Assembly: GCA_038744645.1 (NCBI GenBank) | Contig: JBCDMA010000216.1 | Coordinates: 1 to 6,640 of the forward strand | Reading direction: 5' to 3' | Length of the DNA stretch: 6,640 nucleotides | Source of the DNA: Glaciecola sp038744645 | Lineage (GTDB): Bacteria > Pseudomonadota > Gammaproteobacteria > Enterobacterales > Alteromonadaceae | Part shown: positions 6,243 to 6,640 of the stretch, in pieces | How positions within the stretch are numbered: the stretch's first letter is position 1 | Layout: each line of letters begins with the position of its first letter | Notes under the pieces: generated by a model | Database searches by the model: none | Told to the model about the DNA's origin: nothing | What the model saw: the letters and a program-made list of their open reading frames with translations, nothing else | Position numbers and translations under genes: made by a program

Positions 6243-6298
6243 TACCGCAGATAGAAAGCGTTGCTTAAACGAACAGCATTGCCTGCATGTAGGCAACA

Positions 6299-6324
6299 AA
6301 AAACCCGCTGACGAGCGGGTTTTT
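6299..6324 (-). terminator. rho-independent terminator of the rplS operon
   Basis: AAAAACCCGCT (6299-6309), loop GACG and AGCGGGTTTTT (6314-6324) form an 11-pair stem. On the minus strand it starts 28 bases after the rplS stop and its GC stem runs into six T residues, so it should end the ribosomal protein transcript. The flanking A and T runs are symmetric, so it can also stop transcription coming from the left on the plus strand. Confidence 0.9.
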
Positions 6325-6352
6325 CAATGTTAACAATAACGCTGGATTAATC

Positions 6353-6640
6353 TTAATTAAGTTTTTCTTTGATACGTGCAGATTTTCCTGAACGCTCGCG
6401 CAGATAGTAAAGCTTGGCTCTGCGCACTGCACCGCGACGCTTGACTTCGATCGCGTCGACTGCTGGGCTGTGAGTTTGAAACACACGCTCTACACCTTCA
6501 CCGCTCGAAATTTTACGAACTGTGAAAGAAGAATGTAAACCACGGTTACGCTTAGCGATTACAACGCCTTCATAGGCCTGTAGGCGCTCTTTGTCACCTT
6601 CTTTTACTTTAACACGCACAACCACTGTGTCTCCCGGTCC
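6353..6640 (-). CDS. rplS: 50S ribosomal protein L19 (5' partial)
   Basis: This is ribosomal protein bL19 of the large subunit, located at the interface with the small subunit. The visible 95 residues begin GPGDTVVVRVKVKEG and align with E. coli L19 from about residue 21, so some 20 N-terminal residues lie off the right edge; the GTG at 6625 is internal. Conserved blocks include RLQAYEGVVIAKRNRGLHSSF, TVRKISSGEGVERVFQTHSP and KRRGAVRRAKLYYLRERSGK, ending RIKEKLN. In gammaproteobacteria it is normally the last gene of rpsP-rimM-trmD-rplS, which fits the strong terminator 28 bases beyond its stop. Nothing unusual is seen. Confidence 0.98.
   Translation of the reverse strand, partial: GPGDTVVVRVKVKEGDKERLQAYEGVVIAKRNRGLHSSFTVRKISSGEGVERVFQTHSPAVDAIEVKRRGAVRRAKLYYLRERSGKSARIKEKLN

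Larger units (their letters stand above)
6111..6294. repeat. nested imperfect inverted repeat (about 184 bases)
   Basis: The outer arms are 6111-6138 and 6261-6294. ATACTGTTCTTTTAAGCAA (6120-6138) pairs with 6261-6279 at 17 of 19 places, and beyond it GCCTAC (6111-6116) matches GTAGGC (6289-6294) after a 6-base insertion in the right arm. The next 18-19 bases match only in patches (GCGG/CCGC), then the perfect 16-base core arms begin at 6158 and 6227. There is no transposase. The layout suits a non-coding palindromic element or folded RNA rather than a simple terminator. Confidence 0.6.

Noticed and set aside
5924..6352. CRISPR array or tRNA in the last gap
   Set aside because: The repeats are inverted, not regularly spaced direct repeats, and no cloverleaf with a TTC loop and anticodon arm can be drawn.
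6265..6486. Minus-strand frame of 73 codons overlapping the end of rplS and its terminator
   Set aside because: It is out of frame with rplS and runs through the terminator hairpin, so it is a chance reading frame.

Overview
The window looks like a piece of chromosome from a marine gammaproteobacterium, most likely in or near the Alteromonadales. The evidence is close resemblance of five proteins to enterobacterial or other gammaproteobacterial counterparts, moderate GC content, and gene order. As in E. coli, a plus-strand pheA faces a minus-strand aroF-tyrA operon, and rplS lies a little further along on the minus strand. The assignment to order is an inference; no rRNA or other taxonomic marker is present.

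Layout: (1) 1-889 (+), the 3' part of pheA (prephenate dehydratase plus ACT domain; the chorismate mutase part lies off the left edge). (2) 944-3180 (-), aroF then tyrA, overlapping by one base (TGATG), facing pheA across a 54-base gap. (3) 3181-3533, a 353-base gap carrying a probable terminator for the upstream transporter gene and the control region of aroF. (4) 3534-5075 (-), an AbgT/MtrF-family membrane transporter with all the conserved transport residues. (5) 5076-5398, a 323-base gap with two clean inverted repeats. (6) 5399-5923 (-), a maltose/galactoside O-acetyltransferase-like protein with a short C-terminus. (7) 5924-6352, a 429-base gap holding a nested palindromic element and the terminator of the rplS operon. 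(8) 6353-6640 (-), most of rplS (ribosomal protein L19), cut by the right edge.

The left half is a branch-point module. AroF makes DAHP to enter the shikimate pathway; both TyrA and PheA act on chorismate/prephenate to send carbon to tyrosine or phenylalanine. The AbgT-family gene may touch the same metabolism, because the family moves p-aminobenzoyl-glutamate or p-aminobenzoate, products of another chorismate branch, but that link is only by family and position. The transporter and acetyltransferase occupy the interval between aroF and rplS that in E. coli holds the yfi genes, so this looks like a variable slot between conserved blocks.

No mobile element with a transposase, CRISPR array, tRNA, rRNA or phage gene is seen. 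The part least explained by known genes is the palindromic element at 6111-6294, whose core contains two hairpins with ACATGGATGT, close to the CsrA/RsmA binding consensus. Most of the window is otherwise ordinary housekeeping DNA.
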